NCBI RefSeq assembly: GCF_002878395.1
Contig: NC_061115.1
Coordinates: forward strand, 51,449,438 to 51,513,437
Source: Capsicum annuum
Lineage: Eukaryota > Streptophyta > Magnoliopsida > Solanales > Solanaceae
Reading direction: 5' to 3'
Length of the DNA: 64,000 nt
Within the stretch, counting starts at the first letter, position 1. Each line of letters starts with the position of its first letter. Position numbers and translations under genes: made by a program. Below the pieces are notes generated by a model. It did not search any database, was not told the DNA's origin, and was given only the letters and a program-made list of their open reading frames with translations. Shown here piece by piece: positions 11,717 through 22,176 of this stretch.

Positions 11717-14472
11717 GTGAGATATGCAGTAGTCATGAAAATACTTAAAACATATCTCAGATCATGCAGTGGAGGTGTTCTCAGAGAAACTTATAGAGAT
11801 TCTAGAATTGATCCATTCCTACTGACTATGCCTTATTTTTGGGGTAATAGAAAAAGTCGGGCTTAAATTCCTATTGCGAGAGTTTTCTCAGAAAATCCCT
11901 ACAGATAGTTGTTAGACTACACGCGGGTTTGAAAGGATCCCATCAGTGCCTTTAAGTTCTAGACTTTGAAAGAATTCGTTCTTGTTCATAAAAATTGTGC
12001 ATTGAGCCGAAGTGATAATTTCCCTCAAATCCCTTCTTAGAATTCTATGGTAACATAACCTAGAGCTAGAAGCAGGATCTTAGAAGTGTAGCAACAGTAA
12101 AGTGGGGATAGTTTTTATCTCAATTTAGTGGATTATATATCCATAGAGCCAAAAATATATTGTGTAGATTATCTAAGAGCACTTTGAGAGACATTTTCCA
12201 ATTAAGGGGACTTCGATTATGTTAATGCTTTATCAATGATCAAGATTAGGCAGTCACCATAAAGATAGAGAAGTTGGTTAAGGTTAGGTATTTCATAAAC
12301 TTGTAAGTAGGTTAGTGTTTCATGATTTTTATCCAGTAGTATTAAGTTAGTATAGTTCATTAAAAGTTTTGGGGATATCCCATGTTCGGTGTTAGAATCT
12401 AAGTTTGAACTGTGGATGCTAATAGAAAAAAGTTTTGAATTCTAGATGGGAAAAGTGAGAACTTAGAATATTGTGATACTTAAGAAAATTCTATATTTAT
12501 AAGCATTTAAATTATTGTATAGTGAGAAATTGAGGTTATATAAAGTTAAGAGTTGTATCTCAGAATGACGTACTAGCAGCTAGTTTTACACTTTCAAATA
12601 TAGTCTTTTAGGAGAGTTTAGTATTTATGAGTATAATTATACCCCAACTACTAAAGTGAAGTGATTATAGATTAGTGTATAGATTATTGGATGGGTCTAC
12701 AGACTTAGAATGATGTCTTGAATCTAAGGGGTAAATGATAGAAAAAAAAACCAAATCAGGTTTTGCGATTCTAGTAGTGATGCTATTGAGTTCTAGAACA
12801 ACAATAGGGTGTAAGATTACCGACCATTCTTATCTTACTACAAATTTTTGTGCTTCAATCATTATGACACTCTACTCATTCCTTATAAGTTAGTCTATGA
12901 TCATAGATTGTATTAATGCACATTATACAAAATCATGTCCATTCCTAGTTCCTAGTATAAGGACTAAAAGTTCAGTTAATAGTACGACTCATATTCCTTG
13001 AATTTATGAATTCTAATCTCAAGTCATCCAGCTCATGACTCATGTACTCATTTTTTACAGCATGTTCAGTTCCATGTACTCAGGATACATCCTTAATGGC
13101 TAGTGATATTACATTACGTCATGTATGCTCTCAGGTTAGATCTCTTAAACAAGTTTATTCCAAATATATTTTACTCCTTAGGCCTCAATTACGTGCTGAA
13201 TTCATAAAAATCCTTAAGTTAAAAGTTTATAATATCCCTCTTATATCAGACTCTTATGTTCTGGTTCTTTAGTGACCTTTCTTATGCTTTGATGGTTATG
13301 TTGTTGGCAGTTGAGTGATAGGTTTGAATGAATTTTTGACATACCTTCAGATGATGGCTTATGGTTGTTAGTCACTCTTTTATGACATAAGGTTGATTAT
13401 TTAAGGTAGAAAAAAAGTAGTGTGTATTAATCTTAGTCTCTCCTATTTGATATAGAACATAGATTCCTATAGTGAGGCTAGAATGGTCATTTTTATGCTA
13501 GAGCTTTGTACCGCCAAGTTAGTCTTGAAGAATATAAGAGCATCTAACTAGACTTATCCTCTAGTGACCAATTATGGTTTATCCCTTAGAGAGTTAGAAA
13601 ATTTCATCTATTTAAGTGTAGTAGGTTCGTAAGAAAGAGTACGATCAAAGAATGTTTCTAAGTTGTAGAATTATCAGTCACATCTCTTAAGCTATACTAG
13701 TCCTAACTTTACTTTTAACCAAAGATACTCCCTTTCCAAGATATATAACTCTGTACCAGAGGTGTCTCATGTTCAGCTCTAAGTTATTCCTATTCAATGA
13801 GCCCAGATTAGCAGACTGGGATGCTTAAACCATGTGATAATGCTTATTCAGATATCTTACTCAAATCATGCCTAAAATCCTTCCCTCCCTAATATTATTA
13901 GAACTTATGACAAGGAGCGTTCAAGGTAACAGATTTTCCCGTCTCAATGACCCTTAGAAATTTCATGTCATTATATATATCACTTTACTATAGTTTTACA
14001 TACTCGTTATACCATTAATTCTTTAGGTGAGTTATAAAATTTCAATATAAGTTAGTCTGTATGGCCAGCAATCTAGTTCAGCAATCAGGCAGACAAGCTC
14101 ATGTAGTTTCTTATCTTTTCATCTAGTATTGCTATCCCGAGTTTTATGTATATGCCTATTCCATGAGGTTCTTTATTTTCGTTCATGCTAGGTATAGATT
14201 TAGTTGAGACCTTACTCTCAGTATAAATTAGTCCAAACCATAAAAGATATTCAAATTCAAAAATCAATATCATGTTAATTATCCAACTTTAAAAGTTCGC
14301 AGACAGTACTAGTGAGTTCCCTAATTTTCAAACAATCCAAGTTTCAATTGGAAATTTAGTCATCATTTCCAAATTATATCTTAGAAATATATGTCAGGGA
14401 TTACAACTTTTTCCTTATCCTTTTATCCTAGCCAGTCTTAATTCGAGGATGAATGATCCCAAGGGGGGATAT
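11713..14472 (+). mobile_element. Internal region of a non-coding LTR element (LTR-A type)
   Basis: This 2.7-kb stretch lies between two LTR-A copies in the same orientation and ends in a typical polypurine tract (AAGGGGGGAT, 14461-14470). I find no gag, protease, RT or integrase motif in any frame; the longest frames are 60-76 codons without motifs. It resembles a large non-autonomous (LARD-like) retrotransposon, although an autonomous element mutated beyond recognition by eye is possible. Confidence 0.6.
14461..14470 (+). promoter_or_regulatory. Polypurine tract of the LTR-A element
   Basis: AAGGGGGGAT lies 2 bp before the LTR start TGTAACACCCC, the position of the second-strand primer in gypsy elements. 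Confidence 0.8.
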
Positions 14473-16118
14473 TGTAACACCCCAAAAATATCCAAGCCAA
14501 TATTGGAACCTTGCTTCAAGTTCATGAAAAATAAAACATCATGTTTTGTAGTTTTATAAGTGATTAGATAAATATTAAGGCCATAAATAGCTCTTACCTT
14601 ATAGACAAGTAAAAATATCCCTTACTGATTGAATTCTTGAGAAGAGTACAGCTATAGTAAACTTCAAAAAAGTCTAACTTCTATATTACTAATATTTTTT
14701 GTGATCAACACATACCAAATATAGAGAATTGAATTATATTTCCAATGCATCTAGTTTTGGCTTAATCCGATATCATATTCAAAAGTTATGGTCATTTTAC
14801 TGAAGCCCTATCAAAGATGCCAATGATGACTACTCAGACGATGAGTTGTTGTCAGAACCCTATTAGTCGTACTGGATCTTAATATGTGATGGATTATGTA
14901 TGTTTTATTGATTTTAATCTCTCTCGTGATGAATTACTCAAGACTTAGTGGATTTTAGTCTATATTAGTTTACATACCATGTTTTCCCATAAAATTTAGT
15001 ATCTTTACATACTTAGAGGTATGAACCCTTAATATATTGATAAATTCATGATTTTAGACTTGTGCTATGAAATTTTCCTTTTTCCTTTAGAGAATTACAT
15101 TGTCAATGTCAGATGCATTCTTTAGAGATGGCAGGTTATAAATACCTGATGACCTAGGATATCATGCATTGTAAATCAAACACTTAGTCCTTTAATTTTC
15201 ATGATTTTAGAAAAATGGGTTATATTCCAATTTCAGGACTTCAGTTTTATTGAGCTATTCAATATATCATTTTATATTCAGTTGGAAGTAGTATTTAGCA
15301 CCGAGCGGATGCAGGACCACTCGTCAGTTAGGTTGAGACCTTTAGTAAAAGTATCTAAGTCCCAGAACTACAATGCCAACGTAGGTTATAAAGGGTCACC
15401 CGTCAGACCAGGCTTGACACCTTAGTCCTTTTGCACATCAGTTTAGTAGTACCACGTCAGATTACCCTCTATACCTTAGTAAGGTATATTGGGCTCTTCT
15501 CGATGGGATTTATACATCGAACTCCATGTTTGGATAACATGGTTATAAGTCGGTTAATAGTAGCTCCCACAGTTCAAACTCAGTTTTTGCATGACTTTGT
15601 AATCAATTTATTCAACATAGTATCGATCTGTCACATATTTATTTACTTGGTCAATACATCAGTTCACATCCCACAATTTCAGACCCAGTTTTTATACATG
15701 ACTCTCAATTTTATTTTACTTGATTTTATACAACGACTTTTCAGACTATTACTTCAAACCATTATATATATATATATATATATTTTATAGGGTCATTGGG
15801 TTACGTTTAACTCATGCATTCAATTTGAACTCAAGTTCATCCCTTTTTTAGTTAGCATTCAATACAATTTTACAACATATTCAACATTAAATTTAGATTA
15901 ATATAGTAGTATACTTCTATAGATTCCCAGTTTACAAAAATATTTTATCTCATGATTTGGATATTTCACTACGCCTCAAAAGCTTTTACGTACAGACAAG
16001 TTTTAAATACATATTTAATCAAATGGCTTATGTCCTCAGTTGTAAAGCATATTTTAAGTGATTTCATGACTAGTGCATAAATCACATACTCAGTACATTC
16101 CAAAGTATTGATCACATA
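14473..16118 (+). mobile_element. LTR-A 3' copy, truncated at its right end
   Basis: Begins TGTAACACCCCAAAAATA after the polypurine tract. It contains the AGCACCGAGCGGATG block near 15298 and the (AT)n run at 15763-15782, and matches the 5' fragment at 11228-11716. The usual closing block of these LTRs is absent; at about 16119 the sequence changes to a third LTR-B copy. Confidence 0.8.
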
Positions 16119-17337
16119 TATCAGACCACTTACAATTTTGATCATTTTACTTTTGATCTTCTCACGTATGTAATATCAATTTTAACTTGAATTATGTTTA
16201 GGGATGTTAAAAGGGTAATTTGGAAAAATTTTGGAATTTTTGGAATGGGTTCAGAGTTATTTTGGGAACCCAAGGCAGTGAGGATTTTTTATAAAGATGT
16301 GTCACAGAGGTTACCCTTCGCAATATCAGCGTGGCATGGATGATAACCTCCGCGATAATGGCGTGCAACGCTAGTGTGTTAATTTTATCCAATTTTATTT
16401 TTTTCTTGGGGTGAGGGGCTTTTGGTTTTTTTATCCCTTGTATGACCTTTAAACATTAAATAATCCTTTGTTTCTTTAATTTTAAAAGATCAAAATCATT
16501 CATTCTCTTTTAAAACTCAATACCCAAGGACATTCAAGGGTTTCACAAAGAAGTTATCATCTGGGCTCCAAACTTTAAATTGACTTTAAATTTCTCTGTG
16601 TTTCAGGATGTTTCTCTTTCTCAAACTTTGATTTTACATTATGGCATGAATTGAATGGATTTTTATGTGATTTAAATTATGGGTTTTTAAATTGGATTGA
16701 GGGATTTTGGTTGTTACTAATTGAATTACTTGAACTAGAAAGCTTGAACTCTTGGGATCTAGGAAGGAGAAGCTTAAATTTCTTCATTCTTGGGATGAAG
16801 GAGGGTTTTTATGTGATTGATTTTGAAGTTAATGGGAAAATAATGCCCTTTTAAAAGTTCCAAATTATGTTGAAGATGAACTGGGTTGAGGGAAATGACT
16901 CAAATGCCCCTTAGTTTAATGACCAAGGGGCTGGACGATATAGCACTGGCACGTTGCGGGCTTCAGTCCGGTGGAGAAAGCCCCGTGTTGTAGGCTTCAG
17001 CCCGATAGAGCAAGCCCCACACTGCAACACCTAGTCTGGCAGAGCAAGCCCCGTGTTGCGGGCCTATTGCATTGGGTCTTCTATTTTCATTGTCTAAACA
17101 CGCCCCTATGCCAGTCTGAAAAACCCAAAACTCCCCCGAGACATACCTTTATCAAATCCGAACATGAATCAATTCAAAAATCAGTGTCTCGATGTCGGGA
17201 AGGCCAAAATAAAAACCACCAAAGTTTAGGGGTCTGGAAAATGACTAAGTCTAACACTTAGTGAAAATTTCAAGCCTTGGACTCCTTAAACATGCAATTT
17301 CAACTGAACCGAGTTTAGGATCTTGCGGGGCATTACA
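16119..17337 (+). mobile_element. LTR-B copy 3, internally diverged
   Basis: The first 600 bp follow 9383-9980: AATTTTGATCATTTTACTTTTGATC, TTAACTTGAATTATGTTTAGGGATGTT, a CG-containing block with CCTCCGCGATAATGGCGTG, and CTGGGCTCCAAAC. The start reads TATCAGACC where copy 2 has TGTAAGACC. After about 16700 it diverges and carries a 34-bp minisatellite. It ends GGGGCATTACA at 17337. No matching target duplication is seen. Confidence 0.65.
16951..17062 (+). repeat. 34-bp GC-rich minisatellite, 3.3 units
   Basis: Units at 16951-16984, 16985-17018 and 17019-17052 plus 10 bp of a fourth share a GAGMAAGCCCC ending and a GTTGYRGGCTTCAGYCCG-type core. The three units differ by several substitutions, so the array is old. 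It sits inside LTR-B copy 3. Confidence 0.85.
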
Positions 17338-18287
17338 AAAAGGCAATTGAATATCTACAGAAAGAACTTGAGATAAAAGATCTTGGAAAGGCAAAATATT
17401 TTTGTGGCCTATAGATTGAACATTCAGCAGATGGGGTCTTCATCCACCAATCTTCCTATACCGAGAAGGTTTTGAAATAATTTTACATGGACGACCCACA
17501 TCCATTAAGTACTCCAATGGTTATTCAATCATTTGAGGTGAGTAAAGACCCGTTCTGACCTCTAGAAGAGGATGAAGATATTCTTGATCCCGAATTACCA
17601 TAAATCAGTGCTATTTGTGTACTTAAATATCTTGCTACACTATATGGCCTGTTATAGTATTTTCTATTAATTTGCAAGCAAGGTATAGTTCATTCCCTAC
17701 ATGTAGAGAGTTAAACATATATTGCAATATCTAAAAGGGGCCATTGATATAGGCCTATTTTATACTAACAAAGATAGTGCAGATCTTGTAGGTCATGCAG
17801 ATGCAGATTATTTATCTGACCAACATAAAGCTCGATCTTAAATAGGCTATGTGTTTACATACAGAGATACTGCTATATCATGGCGATCTACAAATCAGTC
17901 TTTTATTGTTACTTTTTCAAATCATGCTAAAGAAAGTAGAGAATACGTGTGTTTGAGATCAGTGATATATTTCATCAAAGAGAGATGTCGCCTGAAGCAT
18001 GATGTAAAGATACCCACCATCCTATATAAAAATAATGTTGCTTGCATAGCCCAACTAAAAAGAGCTTTATAAAATGAGGTAGAATGAAGCACATCTCGCC
18101 AAAGTTATTTTTCACACATGATCTCCACAGAAAAGATGACATTGATATGCAACAAAATCGTTCAAGTGACAATCCAACAGATTTATCCACACAAACTTTA
18201 CCAACTTCAAACCTTGAGAAAATGGTACACATGAATGGGATGCAAAGACTTAATCATCTAAACCGTGGTCTTTATCAGGGGATGTAA
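17338..18287 (+). pseudogene. Ty1/copia pol remnant (end of RT and RNase H)
   Basis: The frame starting near 17341 reads as the copia RT end (KDLGKAKYFCGLQIEHSADG, then YTEKVLK and STPM). Later frames show the RNase H region (ISWRSTNQS near 17871, KHISPKLFFTHDL near 18090) and the copia C-terminal tail QNRSSDNPTDLSTQTLPTSN near 18150, ending at a TAA near 18285. Stops interrupt it at several points. Everything upstream of the RT end is missing: the fragment abuts LTR-B at 17337. Confidence 0.9.
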
Positions 18288-18400
18288 GAATACGTATTGT
18301 ACTCTTTTTTCTTAACCATGGTTTTCCACATTGAATTTTCATGCTACGGTTTTTAATGAGGCAACAAGCAAACTCATATTCATTGGACATCTTAGGAGAG

Positions 18401-18677
18401 TGTTATGGAATGTGGATGTTAGGTAAATTCTTGGGCAAAATTTGTCATCAAGATAAATAATCTCAATGCCCTATGATGTGGGCCATTTTGCAGCTAAGGG
18501 CGGCTACTTTATGGCCAAGTTTGGCAGATTAATTGACAAGTAAAATGACTTATATATATAGTCCACCCCTTTGTAATATTGACGTGAGAGATGAAACAGT
18601 GAATCAATATACTATTACTCCTAAGTAGTTTTCTTCTTTTTTGTTGTTAGTTACTTTGTTGTTTCAATTTTATAACA
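18401..18677 (+). mobile_element. Ty1/copia 3' LTR, 277 bp
   Basis: Starts TGTTAT after a purine-rich CTTAGGAGAG and ends ATAACA, a perfect 6-bp terminal inverted repeat. It lies 114 bp after the pol tail, as expected for a copia 3' LTR. A TATA box (TTATATATATAG) sits at 18550-18561. Confidence 0.85.
18550..18561 (+). promoter_or_regulatory. TATA box in the copia LTR
   Basis: TTATATATATAG about 150 bp into the LTR, followed by GTCCACCCC, is the likely core promoter of the element. The element has lost its 5' half, so the promoter could only read outward into 18678 and beyond. Confidence 0.6.
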
Positions 18678-20291
18678 GAAGGGAAATTTTAGGAGTAGTT
18701 TAGGCATACAATTTTTTTTACATTTTTCAAAATAATTGTTTGGTCATATATTCTAGTCACTTTTACTCCAAACTTTTTCGCTCACAAAGCTGGGGAAGTA
18801 TGAAAAAGAGACACTCCAAACACTTATTTTGACAAAAGACACTAGTTTTAAAAAAATTAAGAAAAGAGACATGTTTTAAAAGAACTTTAAAAAAAGACAA
18901 TTCTAACACACAACTTTTAAAATATATAGTATAGACCTGACCCCATCTCAGACCCCAATTTTTTAAATTACAAATCAATTTATCCACAATTTTATAAAAC
19001 TAGATTTTATTTTAAGAAATATAAAAATTTAAAATTTCCTCAAGAAGCTTCACCCATCTAGCTCGATCAACACTATTTTGGAGCTAATTTTTGCAATTTT
19101 GGGAGCTTCTCCGGTGATTTTAGTCGGCTAACATAAAAAAAATCACACCATCACTATTATAATCTTTATATTTTCAGCCATTGTTAACCACTTATCCACT
19201 GATTTTTTTCCTCCTTTTTGTCCATAAAGCTTTCAAATTAGTCCATTTTTTGACAGAGATTCTATCTTCATTAGCTCCATTCCAACACTCCAAGTGTTCT
19301 TCCAAAGCTATAATATGCTCTATTATTCTATTTGTCATAAAAAAAGCAACCAGATCTAATTTTTCCATTATTGTACAAAGATCTCACCAGTCCTTGATTA
19401 GTATACTCTAGGCAGTCTAGCCATTGGTCGATCATAAACCACTAAGTTAGTTTATTCTAGATTATCATTTAGGTCTACAATGCCTATTATAGAAATTATT
19501 ATTGGTGATGATGAATTCTAGGGTCAATTAAAGGCGACTCTTAAATGTTGGAACTTAAAATATATGACAAAGGAGGTAGTTTTCATTGCCCTTCGTCATA
19601 ATGGATTATGAAAAATGAGGCAGCGCCCATTGCCCTTCATTATAATATATTATATAATGACATGGTCCAATGCATAATAGAGAGTGGAGACTTAAGTTGC
19701 GATCGAAATGACTAGGTCATTAGCTATTTGGTGAATGGGAGAGGGAAATACATCCAACGTTCATAAAGAATGAACGGCACGTATGATTCTACATAGTTAT
19801 TGTTGGCCTCGATGGTACTAGGCATATTTTGAGAATTAATATAGTGGAAAGGTCTTGGAATGAGGCTTTGACACCGCACCCCCACCCTTGACAGTTGTTG
19901 ATAATTAATGGAATACGAGGACATATGTGATCATGCAACGAATATAGCTAAAATGAGTGAAAATTAAATTAACAAGTTCATAATTGAATGTGTGAAAAAG
20001 ATAACGTACAATCCATATACCATTAATATACCATAACTATTCATTTATTCTTGAATGTTGCAGAATTCTACAATCAATTAGTTGAATATGTAGACAAGTA
20101 ATATTATTACTAAAAATAAGAAAACTAATTAAATTAGGGACTTATATCATTCAAACATTGTAAAATTATTTGACTACATTATATATTTGTAAGTTCATAT
20201 CACTTTTCATTGTGATCAAATAAGTTTAGGACATGTAATGGTCCTAAATCACTAAAGTACAACTAAAAAGAGAAAAACAAAATTAAATTAA
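18678..20291. other. No recognised gene; remnants of AT-rich repeats
   Basis: No motif-bearing frame. 20130-20275 (ATCATTCAAACATTGTAAAA..TTTAGGACATGTAATGGTCC) resembles the palindromic miniature-element family at 47131-47760. A local repeat with ATTGCCCTTCGTCATAAT / ATTGCCCTTCATTATAAT occurs near 19586 and 19629. Confidence 0.5.
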
Positions 20292-20301
20292 ATTAAGGAT
20301 A

Positions 20302-20919
20302 GAGAAAAGACATCTTTTCCCTCCTGAAATTGTCCTCCAAACTCACTTTAGCACTTAAACTTAACTTCCATTTATTTACCCCCCTTAACATCTTTAAAGT
20401 GAATTATTTTCACCCCTCAAACTGAATACCACTCTCACAATGGAGAGTGTGTTACACTCGCTTACACATCAATGCCACGTCAATGCCACATTGGAGCCAC
20501 ATCATTTCCACGTAAGAAATTACTATTTAAAAAAAATTAATCCCTCCCACATTATTTTTATATATATTTTTTTTAAAAAAATAACAAATATATATACTAT
20601 TTTATTTAGCCAATTTTTTTAATTTTGTTATTCTTCGAACTGAATTAATGAAGCAATTTAATGTCTTCAATTTTTTCGTTGGAGAATGTATTAATGGAGA
20701 AAAATGAAAAAAAAAATAGAGGAAAGTGTTGTTGAAGGATGTGTTTGAAGTTGTTAATGGAAGAATTAATTGTTGTAGAAAATGGGTGTTGTTGTTTGTA
20801 GATATATAGGAGAATAAAATGGTATGGGGTGTGGAGTGTAGGTGTGTGAGGTGGGGATGAGAGGTGAAGAGGGGTGGGGGGTATTGAAGAAGAAAAGAGT
20901 ATTTTCTTTTAAATATATG

Positions 20920-20960
<41 letters not shown>

Positions 20961-21138
20961 AAAATAAGTGGGAAAAGAAGAAAAATCTAAAACGCGCCCT
21001 TTTTTTAAATGCCACATCAGCATTAGGAGGGAATAATTCACTTTAAAGATGTTAAGGGTGGTAAATAAACGAAAGTTAATTTTAAGTGCTAAAGTGAGTT
21101 TAGAGGAAAAGTTCAGGGGGGAAAAGATGTTTTTTCTC
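20302..21138. mobile_element. Mutator-like miniature element with long inverted ends (copy 1)
   Basis: The ends are GAGAAAAGACATCTTTTCC and the complement of GAGAAAAAACATCTTTTCC, and the inverted similarity runs for more than 110 bp (including CTCACTTTAGCACTTAAA and CTTAACATCTTTAAAGTGAATTATT). An exact 9-bp target duplication, TTAAGGATA, lies at 20293-20301 and 21139-21147, the size made by Mutator-like transposases. No transposase is encoded. It sits inside the palindromic element interrupted at 21306. Confidence 0.85.
20921..20960. repeat. Compound (AT)n(GT)n microsatellite
   Basis: An AT run followed directly by ten GT units, inside the Mutator-like miniature element. Confidence 0.95.
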
Positions 21139-21305
21139 TTAAGGATATTAACATCATTCAAGTATTGTAAAACAACTTAATCACATTATATGAGAGTCCA
21201 CAATAATTGAACACATGATCAAATGATTATTAAAAAGAGTGATGTTTGTGAGTTATCTTAGGATAAGAAATGTTTGATAACAAGTATTATTTACCAAAAC
21301 ATAGG
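21139..21305. mobile_element. Palindromic miniature element, left half (interrupted)
   Basis: From ATTAACATCATTCAAG to AAAACATAGG this matches the reverse complement of the intact copy at 47131-47405. The intact copy continues CATAGGTTTGTTCT; here the sequence is cut after CATAGG by the LTR start at 21306 and resumes as TTTGTTCTTATTAAG at 46798. The halves therefore flank the whole 25-kb nest. Confidence 0.85.
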
Positions 21306-21450
21306 TGTAATGACCCTCATTGTGATTTTATAATTTTTTGTGTTTTGACCATTTTTCACTCTTCGTTATTGTCTTATCTGATTTTTGAGGATTAGGGATG
21401 ATTGACATGTTCCCCGATGCATTTGAGAGTGCGTTATTTGAGTTTATAGT
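21306..21450 (+). mobile_element. LTR-C, part 1 of 3
   Basis: Begins TGTAATGACCC, 5 bp after the start of the target copy ATAGG (21301-21305); the other target copy ATAGA is at 46793-46797. Interrupted at 21450 by gypsy element 2, whose target copies are ATAGT (21446-21450) and ATGGT (42509-42513). The three parts add up to about 2.07 kb and no internal region exists, so it is a solo LTR. Confidence 0.75.
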
Positions 21451-21504
21451 TGTAATATCCTAAAAATAAAAAACCAATGTTATAGCTATGTTTCAAGCTC
21501 ATGC
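21451..21504 (+). mobile_element. Element 2, 5' LTR, first 54 bp
   Basis: TGTAATATCCTAAAAATAAA matches the 3' LTR start at 39284 (TGTAATACCCCAAAAATAAA) and continues to CTCATGC, where element 1 inserted. The LTR resumes at 31928. Confidence 0.9.
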
Positions 21505-21720
21505 TATAATACCCCGTGCTTCTACCTAGCTTGAAATTGTCCTAAGAATGTTAGAAACTTACCTTGAAAGATAAATCCATTTGTGTACACATGAAATTTT
21601 TAATATTTTCACCTTTTTGAGTGAAAAATTGAATTATCTTTCCAACGATACCAATTTTGTCCAAATCTGGTATCGGAGTAAAACATTATGGACGTTTTAC
21701 CAAGAGCTGTCAAACCGCCC

Positions 21721-21955
21721 AGGTGCGACGGGAAGATCAACGGACCGTCGATCTAGTGACGGACCATCGCAGCTAAGGCAATAATTCAGTCTTCTAGCTA
21801 AGGTTCAACGGACAGGTTGACTTACCATCAAACATGCGACGGACCGTCGCCCAAGTCGTCGCTACTAAGGCAGTGAGTCCCTATTCTGGCCCAGGTTCAT
21901 GGTCAGAACGACGGACCGTTGAGCCAGCGATGGACCATTGTATGAGCCCTCGCAG
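21721..21955 (+). repeat. GACGGACCGTCG-type repeat block in the LTR of element 1
   Basis: The palindromic motif CGACGGACCGTCG and variants (GACGGACCATCG, AACGGACCGTCGA) recur within imperfect units of about 80-93 bp that also share AGGTKCRACGG and CTAAGGCAGT. The 3' LTR carries the same block at 29505-29745. It lies 216-450 bp from the LTR start, before the leader-like sequence, so it would fall in U3. Confidence 0.75.
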
Positions 21956-22170
21956 ATCCCGTTCAGCAAATTCTAAGCCATTTTTAAAAAGGTATTTGGG
22001 TCTTTTTCCACCCATTTTAACCCAGCTCATAACTTTATTATCCATCTACAATATCAATTAGGGTTTTCTCTCAAAGATAATCCCCAAGAAACAAGATCCA
22101 AACCCTTCTTCAAGAAACTAAGAGATTCCAAGTTCTTCAAGCCCAAGAACTTCAAGAAACTCACAATCAA

Positions 22171-22176
22171 GGTATG
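22171..22176 (+). promoter_or_regulatory. Candidate 5' splice site in the LTR leader
   Basis: ATCAAG|GTATGT (GT at 22172-22173) fits the plant donor consensus. The same context recurs at 29983 in the 3' LTR, at 40139 in element 2 and, on the minus strand, at 45192-45193 in the solo LTR. Functional use is inferred only. Confidence 0.45.

Noticed and set aside
15431..15790. 119-codon plus-strand frame rich in hydrophobic residues
   Set aside because: It lies wholly inside the 3' LTR-A copy and ends in the (AT)n run; the aligned part of the other LTR copy does not keep it.
20602..21161. Two overlapping minus-strand open frames of 131-137 codons
   Set aside because: They run through the (AT)n(GT)n microsatellite and the Mutator-like miniature element; the His/Thr and Tyr/Ile runs come from the simple repeat.
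21721..21955. CRISPR-like array
   Set aside because: Repeats are imperfect, irregularly spaced and located in a plant LTR; there are no uniform spacers or cas genes.
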